Shown here one piece after another: positions 43,087-53,046 of a DNA stretch of 64,000 nt. This DNA comes from Plenodomus lindquistii (taxonomy: Eukaryota > Ascomycota > Dothideomycetes > Pleosporales > Leptosphaeriaceae). The notes under the pieces were generated by a model. That model worked only from the letters and a program-made list of their open reading frames with translations, searched no databases and was not told the DNA's origin. The position numbers were made by a program, and so were the translations under genes. Positions within the stretch are counted from its first letter, which is position 1. The number at the start of each line of letters is the position of its first letter. Location of the stretch: assembly GCA_025504975.1 (NCBI GenBank), contig JANUWI010000002.1, positions 372,001-436,000 of the forward strand. The letters run 5' to 3'.

Positions 43087-43695
43087 ATGTCGCCATCCAC
43101 GTCGTCGTCCCACCCCTCCACCAGCTCCTCCACCCAATCAACAACCACAAACGCCATGCTCTCCACTCTCCCCCTCCCCACCCGCGACCTCGCAACCCTC
43201 GCGCGCGAAGAACGCCACTTTACATTTGCGCATTTCACGTGCGAGCATGCGTGGGTGATTGGCAATATCCTGCGCAATGCGCTGCGCACCGCAGAATGCC
43301 CGTGTCTGATTCACATTTCGCTGGCGTCGCAGACGCTGTTCCATGCGCCGAGTTTGCCGGGACTCATGCCGGATTCTGAGTCGTGGATGCAGAGGAAGAG
43401 GAATACGGTGTTGAGGTGGGGGCATAGTACGTGGTATATGAGTTGCATGTTTGAGGGGGATTATAAGAGGTTTGCAGAGTATCATGCTATGAGTGGGGAT
43501 GAGTGGGCAAAGTATACGATTGAGGGTGGGGGGTTTCCGGTGTTTGTTAAGGGTGTTGAGGGCTGTGTTGGTGCGATTGTGGTGGTGGGTGTGGATAGTG
43601 AGCAGGCTCATGGTGTGGTTGTTAAGGCGATTGAGGAATATAAGGATTTGAGGGATGGATTCAAGACACCGATGAGAAGTATGACTGTCAAATGA
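43087..43695 (+). CDS. UPF0303 / haem-degrading-domain family protein (Ybr137w-like)
   Basis: Single exon, 202 aa from the ATG at 43087 (MSPSTSSSHP); a second in-frame ATG at 43156 (MLSTLPLPTR) may be the true start because the first 24 residues are Ser/Thr low complexity. The folded part shows FAHFTCEHAWVIGNILRNAL, PCLIHISLASQTLFHAPSLP, DSESWMQRKRNTVLRWGHST, YHAMSGDEWAKY, GGGFPVFVKGVEGCVGAIVV and HGVVVKAIEEY, the pattern of the GlcG/HbpS-like UPF0303 family. Yeast Ybr137w belongs to this family and has been connected with tail-anchored protein handling. The reaction, if any, is unknown. Confidence 0.85.
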   Translation: MSPSTSSSHPSTSSSTQSTTTNAMLSTLPLPTRDLATLAREERHFTFAHFTCEHAWVIGNILRNALRTAECPCLIHISLASQTLFHAPSLPGLMPDSESWMQRKRNTVLRWGHSTWYMSCMFEGDYKRFAEYHAMSGDEWAKYTIEGGGFPVFVKGVEGCVGAIVVVGVDSEQAHGVVVKAIEEYKDLRDGFKTPMRSMTVK

Positions 43696-43794
43696 CTAGA
43701 TGGTCTGGGTAAAGGAAGAGGCTTGGGTATTGATCTTGAGCCTGGCCAAGGAACACAACCTGCAACAGGAAGGAAGACGTAACGGATACGAATG

Positions 43795-45057
43795 CTACAA
43801 CACAGAGCCTGGGCTCTTTGTTGGACGGAAACCAAACCGCCCACCAATGGCGTCAAACGCTATCGAGTAATCGAACAGGAAGCTGCGGCCTGTGTTGACG
43901 TACGGGGGCGCAGTCTGATTCAAGGGGATGACTGCACTGGGCTCCATTGTCGATTCTCCTCCAACAACAATGGAATGCGACACCACTGGCGTCTGCAATG
44001 ACGGGAATCCAATGTCAATTCTCGTGCCAGGCCGCACGCGCTTGACCATCTTCGCATGGCCATGCTTATTTGGATTTCGAATGTGTATCGTTGGTATGGG
44101 AATTCCCTTATCCGCTCTCAAGTACATTTGCGCGATGCCAGTGTCCACAAGCGCTGCACCGCAACTTGGTTCTTCACCATCAGTACTGAAGCACATACGC
44201 GCCATCGCCCAATCTCTCGGGTCTTTTTCGTGTGTGACACCAGGCTCGAGGTCTGTAAACGCGAAGTTGCGGGTCAGGCCTGGCGTCAGGCCTATCTGGA
44301 CACCCGCTGTCGAGATGAAATACCCAGCTCGCATCGATGTTGGTGATACCGACTCCCCATCCAAAGAGTTAATGTTTAGAAACGGATTAAGCCTCGGAGC
44401 ACCGTAAGGCATACCATCTCGAGGTTGATTACGTCCAAAGCCAACACCCATGTACGTAATCCGCGAGGTATCTCTTTCCACTGGTTTCTCGCCGTTTGGG
44501 CCAAGTGGGCATTCAAATGTGTCCTTGTTGGGATCATAGGCTGGACATCTCCAGCTTTTATCCACGATGAAGACGGGAACTGTTGCGGACACGTATGAAT
44601 TAAGCTCACCGTGGAACTTGACGGGGAGCTCAACGAGACGTCCCACATAGAGGATCTTGCTACTCGTGAAGAAGTGATGGGCAGGCGTGCCGATTGATGA
44701 AGATATATTTGATAGGATCGGAGCCCCAATCAATAAGCCAGTTGATCCGGTATCGACAGGCATCTCAATCTTGACACCTTCAATGGTGCACATGACTTGA
44801 GGGTCATGTTCGATGCTGAACTTGTGTATGAACGGTATAAAGATTGACGTGTTGTACTGCGATAGATCGACACTTGCGGATGACATTGTGCTGAATCTAT
44901 TGATGGAGCAATATATGATCAGAATGATGAGAAGAACCGCCACGCGCCATGAGGAGATGACGAGGCTTGCGACCTTACGAGGTTTTGCTGGAGCTGAGAA
45001 TGTTGCACGCTGCGCCGCGGCTGGCGGTGACGGCAGCTTGAAAGGCTCGGTCTTCAT
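43795..45057 (-). CDS. membrane-anchored aspartyl-protease-like protein
   Basis: Single exon, 420 aa. A short basic cytosolic N-terminus precedes one TM segment (VAVLLIILIIYCSI), giving a type II topology rather than secretion. Two Asp-Thr-Gly motifs are visible: PVDTGSTGLLIG near residue 100 and GAALVDTGIAQMYL in the C-terminal half, as in pepsin-like two-lobed enzymes. Conserved-looking surroundings include ITYMGVGFGRNQPRDG, AGYFISTAGVQIGLTPGL and FDYSIAFDAIGGRFGF. Canonical pepsin features such as the Tyr flap are not obvious, so it is a divergent member. N-glycosylation sequons occur on the luminal side. Activity is inferred, not certain. Confidence 0.75.
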   Translation of the reverse strand: MKTEPFKLPSPPAAAQRATFSAPAKPRKVASLVISSWRVAVLLIILIIYCSINRFSTMSSASVDLSQYNTSIFIPFIHKFSIEHDPQVMCTIEGVKIEMPVDTGSTGLLIGAPILSNISSSIGTPAHHFFTSSKILYVGRLVELPVKFHGELNSYVSATVPVFIVDKSWRCPAYDPNKDTFECPLGPNGEKPVERDTSRITYMGVGFGRNQPRDGMPYGAPRLNPFLNINSLDGESVSPTSMRAGYFISTAGVQIGLTPGLTRNFAFTDLEPGVTHEKDPRDWAMARMCFSTDGEEPSCGAALVDTGIAQMYLRADKGIPIPTIHIRNPNKHGHAKMVKRVRPGTRIDIGFPSLQTPVVSHSIVVGGESTMEPSAVIPLNQTAPPYVNTGRSFLFDYSIAFDAIGGRFGFRPTKSPGSVL

Positions 45058-45689
45058 AGCTGTTTGTAGTTGCAGAAGCCACCTGCAATATCCGCTGGCG
45101 CACGCGAAACATAGACGCTAGAGCCTTGAGTCAATGCTGCCCCAAGACCCGCCGAGGTGATGTTGAGCAGATGATTGGTGATCGAAGGGGGAGCAAGAGC
45201 GCTCTGACATGGACGTGGTCCCCGCCTCTATGAGCTGGCGGGCCTTCCCTTCCGGACCCCGGATTCTCTCCACTAATTTACAAAGCACCCGCCGGCTGCC
45301 GCAGCTCTAAATGGGGCAGACTGCATGCGAGACGGACAAGCAACCTTCGCCAATCTATCTATACCCCGTACTTCGACAGCTGCATACCCCAGATCACCGC
45401 ATTAGGCCTCCCGTCATGCAGATCCCACGTGATCATGCGATGTCGCAAACCTTGGCTCTTCCGCGGGAGCTGAGAGGTGCATGTGCAACCACCCACCGCT
45501 ATGAAGGCAACAACAAGCTGGCGTTCACGGGAGGAAACGGCCATAAAATCGAAAATCACACACAATGTCTTCCATGAAGAGTAAGGGTTGAATTCATCCC
45601 TTCTTGAGTCGGACGCTTCAGCTGTGTACCTCCACTGCGCCTTCGCGACCACCAACCGACAACTCCAAATCCTGGGACATGTAGCTATC
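45058..45689. other. divergent promoter, aspartyl-protease-like / ankyrin gene
   Basis: 632 bp between divergent starts. No additional gene. The ankyrin-gene frame is open to 45588, but the conserved start appears to be 45690. Confidence 0.5.
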
Positions 45690-48600
45690 ATGGGGCGCTC
45701 TCCTTCACGTTCCAGCGACGGCGCAGACGCGGCGAATCTCCGCGTTGAACCACGTCTACTCAAAGCCATCGAGGAGAAGAAACACGACGATGCCATCGCA
45801 ATCATCGAGAATGCGATAGAAAAGTCGCAACCGAGCGACCACCTCCTGCGCATAGGACTGATGCGCGCAGCCGAGCGCGGCAACATCGAAATCACAGCAT
45901 ACCTCCTCAAAACCGGTGCGAATCCAGACGGAGGACCAGGCGGCCGGGTTTCGCCCTTGTTCAAGGCGATCGAGAAGAATCATGTCGGCATTGTGCAGCT
46001 GCTCATCAAGTTTGGTGGCAATGTGGATGCGCAAGACAAACAGGGTAGAACTGCGCTCATGACAGCTGCCTGGAAGAACCACTTCCACATCATGAATGAA
46101 CTGCTGAGGCACGGCGCGGATGTCAACAAGAAGGACAATACCGGGCGCAACGTTCTACACAATCTGGCAGCGGACAAGCATTGCAATTGGGGTCGCGACG
46201 TTATTGCAGAGTTGCTCAAGCAGAACATCGCCATTGACGGAAACGACGGGCAAGACGAGCAGAAGAGGAGCCCACTACACTGGGCTGCTAGTACGGGCAA
46301 GAAAGAGCTTTGCGAGATGCTCTTGAGAAGGACAAGATTGCCCAGGGCAAATGTACACGCGATTGAGATTAGGCAGAAGACGCCATTGCATCTCGCTGCT
46401 GCGCATGGAAGAGACGACATAGTGGAACTCCTGCTTCTGTATGGGGCGAATGTAATGGCGAAGAGTGATGGAGAGTGGACTGCGCTACACAACGCTTGCG
46501 AACAAGGCAGTGTCAGGGTTCTGAAAATGCTCCTTGCTGCAGGTGCAGATATTAATGCGCGGCTGTTGAATGGAATGACGCCGCTGCATGTCGCGGCGCA
46601 GGCTGGACATCTGGATACTGTCAAGTGCTTGCTCGAAAGAGAGGATGTGAAGCGGGCAGCGAAGGACTCATTTGGAATCACCCCATTTCTACGTGCCGCC
46701 CAGAGCAAGAAATCTGCACGCAAGGACATCATCAACATCTTGGCACCACATAATCAGGAGCATGTGTTGAGCAAAGACGCGCTCGGTGCGACGCAGGGAT
46801 TTCACGCTACCATAGTCGACTTTGGCAACTTCCACAACGAGAACAAAGTGACCAGGAAGACAGTCTATGAGCTTCTGTACGCACGCGATCCTATCAATCC
46901 AAGGAGACCGGCGGTCTCTGTCCTACCCAAGGAATCCAAGGCGACTAGCTTCAGATGGATACACTTACCAGCGAACAATATGGCCTGGGTTGAGGCACTC
47001 ATGACCAAAGCTTTCATTGAAGAGGGAGCAAATGATGTCGACGGCTTCAAAGCACTCGAACGATCTTTCAGTCATCAACATCGAGGTCAACAGATCCATT
47101 CACACTTCATGAGGCCCATGTGTCAAAGTGTCCCTCGCGCTCCAAAGCAGCACGATGACTCTGATCTGTCTGACAGTGCCGAGAAGGGTCCACCAACCAT
47201 TGTTGTTAGCAGCGGCAGTGGGTTAGGTATCGACACTATAGCTGGGGCATCCGAGGGACCTATGCCGCATATACCGCGCACGCCTGTACGAACAGGCACA
47301 ATGAGCACAGAACAGACTGACTGGACGACAGGGTCAGGGTCGGGCACATTGCCAGGGAAGGAAGGCAGAGGAAAGTCCAAACCCAAAACCAAGAAGATGT
47401 CGCATTGGGGCGGGTCCAAGCCAGCCCAGAAACGAGCAGGCGGCAATGACACGCCACCGCCACGACGTCCTGACCATACACACCGGAACCCAACCAACTC
47501 TTCTCTAAACAACAGTGGGCACATTCGATCGCCAATGAGCCCTGGACGAAAAGACTCAACGACGTCCGCCACGAAGGGTAATATCTTCTCATTCATGCCT
47601 TATCTTCATTTTGAAACAGACCACCGACGCCAGGAGATGCAGAATGCAATCTTACGGGCGCAATTGTTGAAGGAACGCGAAAAGAATGAAGATCGTATCT
47701 CGAAACCGATAATCCAACGAGTCACAACGTACGACGAGATGTTATTGAGAGCCCATCTGACCTCTTCGCAAGTCTCGTTGCACGTCCGCCGTACGCTCGA
47801 CCAATTCTTCTATCACAATATTGACACTCAATCTCGTGATCGCGATCAAGTTGTGTATCGGTATCAGAACAAGTCTGCCGACCAACAAAGCGGAGACCAG
47901 AAGATCTTCATGGTTGATACGTTGTGGCTATGGATACTTGGCAAGGATCTCATCGTGACAGCGTTCCCTCAACGATGGCAGCAGCCACGCAACGACCCAC
48001 TCAACGTTCTCGACGGCGTCATTGAAGACATCAACAGCAAAACTAGAGATCCGGTCAAAAGCGTTTACGACCTTGCAATGATCATTACAAGTAGGTGCAG
48101 CGGGATGTTTGACAGGCATCGAATTGGAGATGAGGACTATCAGTTTCTTGACATGTTTGAGTCCACGATCGGCGATGCTACAGAGATGGAAACAAAGCTT
48201 TTTGACGAGTTCAATACTGCTTCGCGACAGGCCTCAGCGTGGTTGCAGCACCACAGGCGTGCAAATCGCTTCTCGCGTCATCTGGAAGCAGAAGGCAGAC
48301 AGCGTGAACATCAAAACCGTCGGAATGCCCCCCATCATTCGCATGAACATGCTTTGCTGGACCCCCCAATCCAGGAAGAGCTATTCAGCTACGACGATAC
48401 CGATCGCACAGCAGCCCACGCTCCCCTCTTTGTGGACAAGCTGCTGGACATAGGCGCCGAGACTGACCTTTTACGAGAGACAAAGGATATCCGTGACGAG
48501 TTGAACATGATTGCGAAGGTTCTCGACGATCAGCGCAACGTTCTGCCAGACATGGAGACCAGTATTCTCGACATCTACCAAAAAGAACAGAAAAAGCAAC

Positions 48601-49421
48601 ACGACCTCAAGAGAAGATTCAAAGATATGCTCAAGCAAATCGAAACACACATCAAGGATTTGGAGCGCATGGACAAGCAAGCTGAGCGCATTTACAAGTC
48701 CATCACTGATCTTCTGGATCTGAAACAAAAACATGCCAACGCATTCGAGGCCCGCTTCGCACGCGACCAAGCTGCTGCCACAGCAAGACAAGGCCAGACA
48801 ATCCAGGTATTCACCATCGTTACCATCATCTTCCTCCCACTATCCTTCATCGCCGCGATGATGACCATCAACATTCAAGAATTCCCACACCCACCAGGGA
48901 GCAACGAGCCCTCGCTCCCATTGTCCTTTGTCAGCAAATGGATGTTTGGGATCGGCTTTGCAATCAGCATTCCCTTCATCGTCATCGCTCTCTCCTTCGA
49001 TGCGATCGGTGATTTCTTCCGCGAAGTTCGCCGCCGGTTCAGGGAGTACAAGGCTAGAACACACCAATCCCAGCCGCGCAAAGGTGTCATTGGCGACGAC
49101 ACAACCAACATTGAGTACACGGTGGACATGCGTGCTCTTGAACAAGCCCTCAGCGCTGGAAGAAGTGCACTCGTACGTCCAGACGGTCGACCGAGTATCG
49201 AGAGCTATCTCGGTAGCGCACGATTTACAGATGGCGGCTCGATCCTTCCAGTCGCTAGTCGTAGTACAGCGAGAGCGGGAGAGAAGGCTGCAACGCTTGT
49301 CACGAATACGAATGGGAAGGTTGTAGCTGCAGGCAGGCTGAGTGTGGAGAGGCAGACGCCGATTGAGAGGATTAGCACAGGGTTCAGAATGAGAGGGAGC
49401 ATGGATGTTCAACGGCCGTAG
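45690..49421 (+). CDS. ankyrin-repeat protein with CorA-like membrane domain
   Basis: Single long exon, 1243 aa from MGRSPSRSSD. About ten ankyrin repeats fill residues ~35-350, for example GRTALMTAAWKNHFHIMNEL, SPLHWAASTGKKELCEMLL, TPLHLAAAHGRDDIVELLLL and TPLHVAAQAGHLDTVKCLL. A Ser/Gly/Lys-rich linker follows. The region from about 700 has RRTLDQFFYHNIDT, a RYQ-type segment and IFMVDTLWLWIL, the fungal CorA-like architecture. A long coiled coil (DLLRETKDIRDELNMIAKVL to QAERIYKSITDLLDLKQKHA) leads into two TM helices at ~1038-1060 (VFTIVTIIFLPLSFIAAMM) and ~1084-1106. The CorA signature GMN after TM1 is replaced by TIN, so Mg2+ transport is doubtful. These ankyrin-CorA proteins are common in filamentous ascomycetes; function unknown. 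Confidence 0.9.
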   Translation: MGRSPSRSSDGADAANLRVEPRLLKAIEEKKHDDAIAIIENAIEKSQPSDHLLRIGLMRAAERGNIEITAYLLKTGANPDGGPGGRVSPLFKAIEKNHVGIVQLLIKFGGNVDAQDKQGRTALMTAAWKNHFHIMNELLRHGADVNKKDNTGRNVLHNLAADKHCNWGRDVIAELLKQNIAIDGNDGQDEQKRSPLHWAASTGKKELCEMLLRRTRLPRANVHAIEIRQKTPLHLAAAHGRDDIVELLLLYGANVMAKSDGEWTALHNACEQGSVRVLKMLLAAGADINARLLNGMTPLHVAAQAGHLDTVKCLLEREDVKRAAKDSFGITPFLRAAQSKKSARKDIINILAPHNQEHVLSKDALGATQGFHATIVDFGNFHNENKVTRKTVYELLYARDPINPRRPAVSVLPKESKATSFRWIHLPANNMAWVEALMTKAFIEEGANDVDGFKALERSFSHQHRGQQIHSHFMRPMCQSVPRAPKQHDDSDLSDSAEKGPPTIVVSSGSGLGIDTIAGASEGPMPHIPRTPVRTGTMSTEQTDWTTGSGSGTLPGKEGRGKSKPKTKKMSHWGGSKPAQKRAGGNDTPPPRRPDHTHRNPTNSSLNNSGHIRSPMSPGRKDSTTSATKGNIFSFMPYLHFETDHRRQEMQNAILRAQLLKEREKNEDRISKPIIQRVTTYDEMLLRAHLTSSQVSLHVRRTLDQFFYHNIDTQSRDRDQVVYRYQNKSADQQSGDQKIFMVDTLWLWILGKDLIVTAFPQRWQQPRNDPLNVLDGVIEDINSKTRDPVKSVYDLAMIITSRCSGMFDRHRIGDEDYQFLDMFESTIGDATEMETKLFDEFNTASRQASAWLQHHRRANRFSRHLEAEGRQREHQNRRNAPHHSHEHALLDPPIQEELFSYDDTDRTAAHAPLFVDKLLDIGAETDLLRETKDIRDELNMIAKVLDDQRNVLPDMETSILDIYQKEQKKQHDLKRRFKDMLKQIETHIKDLERMDKQAERIYKSITDLLDLKQKHANAFEARFARDQAAATARQGQTIQVFTIVTIIFLPLSFIAAMMTINIQEFPHPPGSNEPSLPLSFVSKWMFGIGFAISIPFIVIALSFDAIGDFFREVRRRFREYKARTHQSQPRKGVIGDDTTNIEYTVDMRALEQALSAGRSALVRPDGRPSIESYLGSARFTDGGSILPVASRSTARAGEKAATLVTNTNGKVVAAGRLSVERQTPIERISTGFRMRGSMDVQRP

Positions 49422-49619
49422 ATACTCTGCTTTCAAAGAAAAGAACGACGGGTTGGACAGGACATTGAGCAAGGCGTTGTATTTTCACAACCAAGAGTAT
49501 ATACCCAGCGCATTTGAACTTGATAATCATCTTTTCACAATTTCAAAAACGGAGGATCAAAAATACATACGACCCCTCCAGACCAAAACTGAGAAAAAGA
49601 ACTCATCCAACACAAATCA
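49422..49619. other. convergent 3' flank
   Basis: Short convergent 3' region; nothing else seen. Confidence 0.5.
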
Positions 49620-50624
49620 TCACCTAATCCCCCTCCTCTCATTCTCCTTCCTCAACTTCTCCAGTTCAGCAAGATACTCGTACCGCTTCTCCGGATCCAT
49701 CATGTTTCCAAGAAATTTCTTCTGAAGCTGGGTTTGCCCGGGCACGTACGCGCGTTTGCCGTGTTTGCCTAGGGGCTCTTTGACCGTGGCGAGGGGGTCG
49801 ACGACGCCTGGTGGGAGGGCGGGCTGTGCTTGCGATTGTGGTGCCTGCGGAGGAGGAGGAAGAGGAGTCTGAAGGTGTTGTGTAGGCTGTTGAAAGCGTT
49901 GCTGTGGTGCATGCTGGAATGGAGGTGAGAATGGTGGGGATAGCGAGGAGCGTTGGTTGAAAGTATGGGGGTTGGAATGACGAGTCGATGAGCGTGTAGG
50001 AGATGAATGGTGTCTGCCAAAGCCGCGTGGACGGGCTTGGTGGTAGCCTGGTGAGTGTGGATTGAAAGGGTCTTGGCCTAGACTATGAGGCAATTTATGT
50101 TGGCTGTGGCGTGTGGATTGATGATCGTGTTTGTCTCTTGTACCCAGACTGCCGCCGAAAATGGGTCCTTGTGCACCACTTATTCCCATTCCCAATCCGC
50201 CTTCGAAGACTGGTGCAGATGCGCTGTGTACACTATGACCGCCAGTTCTAGACCTGTGGTCCATACCACTATTGAGTGGTCCGTCTATCGGCTCCAGATT
50301 CGACGCGTGAGACACATCCATACCCATCCCCACTCCCACCTCCCCGACCTTCCCCCTCCCCGATACCTTCCCCAAAATCCAATCCGGCTGTTTCCACCTC
50401 GCCTTCCCCTCCACAATCCCCACATACTCCAAGAAAACCGGCACCCCATTTTCATCAGGCAGCATAGTTTCCGCGCCTGGTGCGTAGGTGCGGCCGCCGA
50501 GGTCGATTTTGCCTGTGTTGAGGTTGGACACGAGGGCGCGGGCTGCGCGGGCTTGGTGCGCGGGCGTTTTATATCGGTACGTTGGGCCTTTTTTGTTGCT
50601 GGAGAGGAAGGAGAAGAGGCCCAT
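49620..50624 (-). CDS. low-complexity protein with possible N-myristoylation start
   Basis: Single exon, 334 aa from the ATG at 50624 (MGLFSFLSSNKKG). The frame is open to 50795, but the upstream part is Pro/His/Thr-rich leader-like sequence. The MG start with Ser at position 5 suits N-myristoylation. The N-terminal ~110 residues look conserved: TYRYKTPAHQARAARALVSN, KIDLGGRTYAPGAETMLPDE, VFLEYVGIVEGKARWKQPDW. The middle is Ser/His/Gln/Pro-rich and disordered. The C-terminus is conserved-looking: GKRAYVPGQTQLQKKFLGNM and YEYLAELEKLRKENERRGIR. Family unknown to me; possibly a membrane-associated adaptor. Confidence 0.7.
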   Translation of the reverse strand: MGLFSFLSSNKKGPTYRYKTPAHQARAARALVSNLNTGKIDLGGRTYAPGAETMLPDENGVPVFLEYVGIVEGKARWKQPDWILGKVSGRGKVGEVGVGMGMDVSHASNLEPIDGPLNSGMDHRSRTGGHSVHSASAPVFEGGLGMGISGAQGPIFGGSLGTRDKHDHQSTRHSQHKLPHSLGQDPFNPHSPGYHQARPRGFGRHHSSPTRSSTRHSNPHTFNQRSSLSPPFSPPFQHAPQQRFQQPTQHLQTPLPPPPQAPQSQAQPALPPGVVDPLATVKEPLGKHGKRAYVPGQTQLQKKFLGNMMDPEKRYEYLAELEKLRKENERRGIR

Positions 50625-51462
50625 CTTGGGGGTTGGATGTGGTGTGGTGTGGTTGGGATTATGATGAGTTCGGGCTTTGCAGTGGTGAGTAGGTGGGTGT
50701 TGTGTGCTGCGTAAGGTGGAAAGTAGCAGAGGGTTGTGGATGGCGGGGCATCGGGTTGCTCTGCGAGAAGGACGACCGTGCGGTTGTGAAGACATGTTAG
50801 TAAAGTGCGCGGTGACGGGGTGAGTTGGCGAAAGCTACTATCAAAGGCAAATGGTTGTCACGCATATCACTATCACGCAAGCATATTCAAAGGCACAGGG
50901 TTAAGGTTCGAAGACTTGTATTCGAGTACCTTGATGTTTTCTTTTGTAGATCGTAAGCTCGTGCGCTCCGATGATGCCACGCAGGGCCCAGTTACCAGAT
51001 GTAACATGCAAGTCAAAGATAGACAAGCATGGTGGCAAGCCAATGGTGATGGGACACCAGGCATAGCCATTTCGTGGGTAAGCAAATCGTAAATAACCTC
51101 GTTCAACCCCATAGCGATGACCAGGTGCACAAAGTTCCATGACTCATGTAATACATCCAGCACGTTAGATATCAAGATACCAATCGGTCTTGTCAGTTAA
51201 ACAATTGTCCAGGAATGCTCGTGGGAAGGTCTCGTAGGGGCCGAGGAAATGCAATCGTATCGTCGTTCAAGGGTACCGCCAACTGACCCGCCATCAAAAA
51301 CGAACCGTGAGCCGTGAAGTGTGCAGCCAGGACCAGACAAATCGACTATACAAGACAAACAAGTGATGTGTAGGAACAGGTGACGTCCACAGCTTGAAGG
51401 TACGTTAGTTGAGTGAACAACGGGATTATCGACGTGATCTTACATTCGTTTTTGCGTCCGAA
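50625..51462. other. intergenic region
   Basis: 838 bp of promoter and 3' flank between two minus-strand genes; no gene supported. Confidence 0.5.
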
Positions 51463-53046
51463 TCAGAAGATATCGTCCGGGTGACCATTGTCAGCCTCCA
51501 TCATCGCGACCTGGCGTGCGAACTGGCTACCATGAACAATGTTGTTGTACATGCCAGTGTTCAACAAGGTCGGGTTGGTTGCTGTATTGACCATGGTGTA
51601 GTTCGGAGAACCCTGAGGATTGAGCGCGCGCGACTGCAAGTGGGCCTGGGCAGTGGCGGCAGCAGCGGGTGTATGACAAGGCGTATACACGAGGGGGCCT
51701 GTCATGACATCCAGACTGTCCTCATCCGCAGCGGCAAAACTACCAGGCGTGCCGAGCTGCGCATGGTAGACTGAGCCGGGGGTCGAGTTGGGAGTGTAGG
51801 CATTGCCGTGGTTAATATGGTTACCACGAGCAATGGTCTGAAAGAGAAAGCCATCGTTGACGGTCGCATTGCGGTTGGAGACACGAGCCTTCTCCGTGTC
51901 GACGTAGAGCTCTTCGAAAAGCGGGTTGTCAGACCTGTGAGGGCTACCAGTCAGGCTGACCTGGAGCGCGTGACGTCGCTTCTGGATAGGAGTCTGCTCG
52001 CCGCTCGGTACGTACGCCTTGAATACGTTTGTGGATTGGCTGGCTGGTGCGTACGGGAAAGGCAAGTGTGCTCTATCGGCCTCGACGTAGGCACGCTTGA
52101 AGGTGTGCATGCGGGATTGGTTTCCAGAGAAGCGGGTCGGCTTGTTCTTGGCCTGTGGGCTCTTACCCTTGCCGAACGCCTTGAGGACCTTGGCATTGTC
52201 AGCATTCATCACAGCGGAATCTGAAGTTTTGGATTTGCGTGTCCAAGCCATTTTCAATGGTGGAATCCAGTTGCCCTCGGCGACTTGCTTTTGGCGCAGC
52301 TTCAACACAGCTTGCTGGAGCGCACCTGCGGTACAGGTTTCACCAACGATCTGGGAAGCCTGATCGAAGGGAATCTGCGTACCAGTCTCGCCGCAAGCCC
52401 AGATAATGCCGAGGACAACATTCTTCCAGTCATTGTCGTTCCACTTCAAGAGCTTCGCACGAGGCTGGCGGGGCTTACGCCGGCCGCCATCTTTGTTGGT
52501 CTTAGGGGTGGTATTTGTCCTTGAACCTTCAAAATAACCTCCGTCGCTCTCGTCGCTTTGAACATACTCGTCGTACTCGCCACTTTGGGAAGGAAGGGAA
52601 CTCACAAAGTTATCGTCGTCATCCTCCTGCTCAACCTTGACGCTGGACGCATCCTTGCCGTAGATACCATCGGTGACTGGAGTGTCCTGACTATGTCCGA
52701 TCAGATCAGCAAACGTGGCGCCGCCAGAGGCCTCGAATGCGTACGAAGAAGTGTCAACATCTCCGGTGCTGGAGGCACCAGGGTTGCTATACTCTCCGAT
52801 GTCAGGCATAGTGACTGCGACGTCCGAGGCCCAACCAGACTGTAGGTCGTCGTCGGCGGTATGGGCAGGATTCATCATGTTGTAGGCTACCTCGAACGCA
52901 CGATTGTCATCCTTGTAGAGGTTGCCAAAGGTGCGCCGGCCCAGATTGAAAGGATGAAGACCCATAGTGCCTTCGAGGTTGAAGTCGTGACTATTGTCCT
53001 GTAACAAACTGTTCATGTTCAGCTGGTCGTCGTTATACGGCGTCAT
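51463..53046 (-). CDS. putative nuclear regulator with Myb/helical DNA-binding-like segment
   Basis: Single coding exon, 527 aa from MTPYNDDQLN. Acidic N-terminus, then KVEQEDDDDNF, a basic segment DGGRRKPRQPRAKLLKWNDN that could be a nuclear signal, and a compact helical region DWKNVVLGIIWACGETG to IPFDQASQIVGETCTAGALQ and QAVLKLRQKQVAEGNWIPPL, which looks like a Myb/SANT-like or related three-helix DNA-binding module found in fungal regulators. The C-terminal half is Ser/Asn/Pro/Gln-rich with YTPNSTPGSVYHAQLGTPGS. I could not name the family. A probably long, multiply spliced 5' leader supports a regulatory gene. Confidence 0.7.
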   Translation of the reverse strand: MTPYNDDQLNMNSLLQDNSHDFNLEGTMGLHPFNLGRRTFGNLYKDDNRAFEVAYNMMNPAHTADDDLQSGWASDVAVTMPDIGEYSNPGASSTGDVDTSSYAFEASGGATFADLIGHSQDTPVTDGIYGKDASSVKVEQEDDDDNFVSSLPSQSGEYDEYVQSDESDGGYFEGSRTNTTPKTNKDGGRRKPRQPRAKLLKWNDNDWKNVVLGIIWACGETGTQIPFDQASQIVGETCTAGALQQAVLKLRQKQVAEGNWIPPLKMAWTRKSKTSDSAVMNADNAKVLKAFGKGKSPQAKNKPTRFSGNQSRMHTFKRAYVEADRAHLPFPYAPASQSTNVFKAYVPSGEQTPIQKRRHALQVSLTGSPHRSDNPLFEELYVDTEKARVSNRNATVNDGFLFQTIARGNHINHGNAYTPNSTPGSVYHAQLGTPGSFAAADEDSLDVMTGPLVYTPCHTPAAAATAQAHLQSRALNPQGSPNYTMVNTATNPTLLNTGMYNNIVHGSQFARQVAMMEADNGHPDDIF

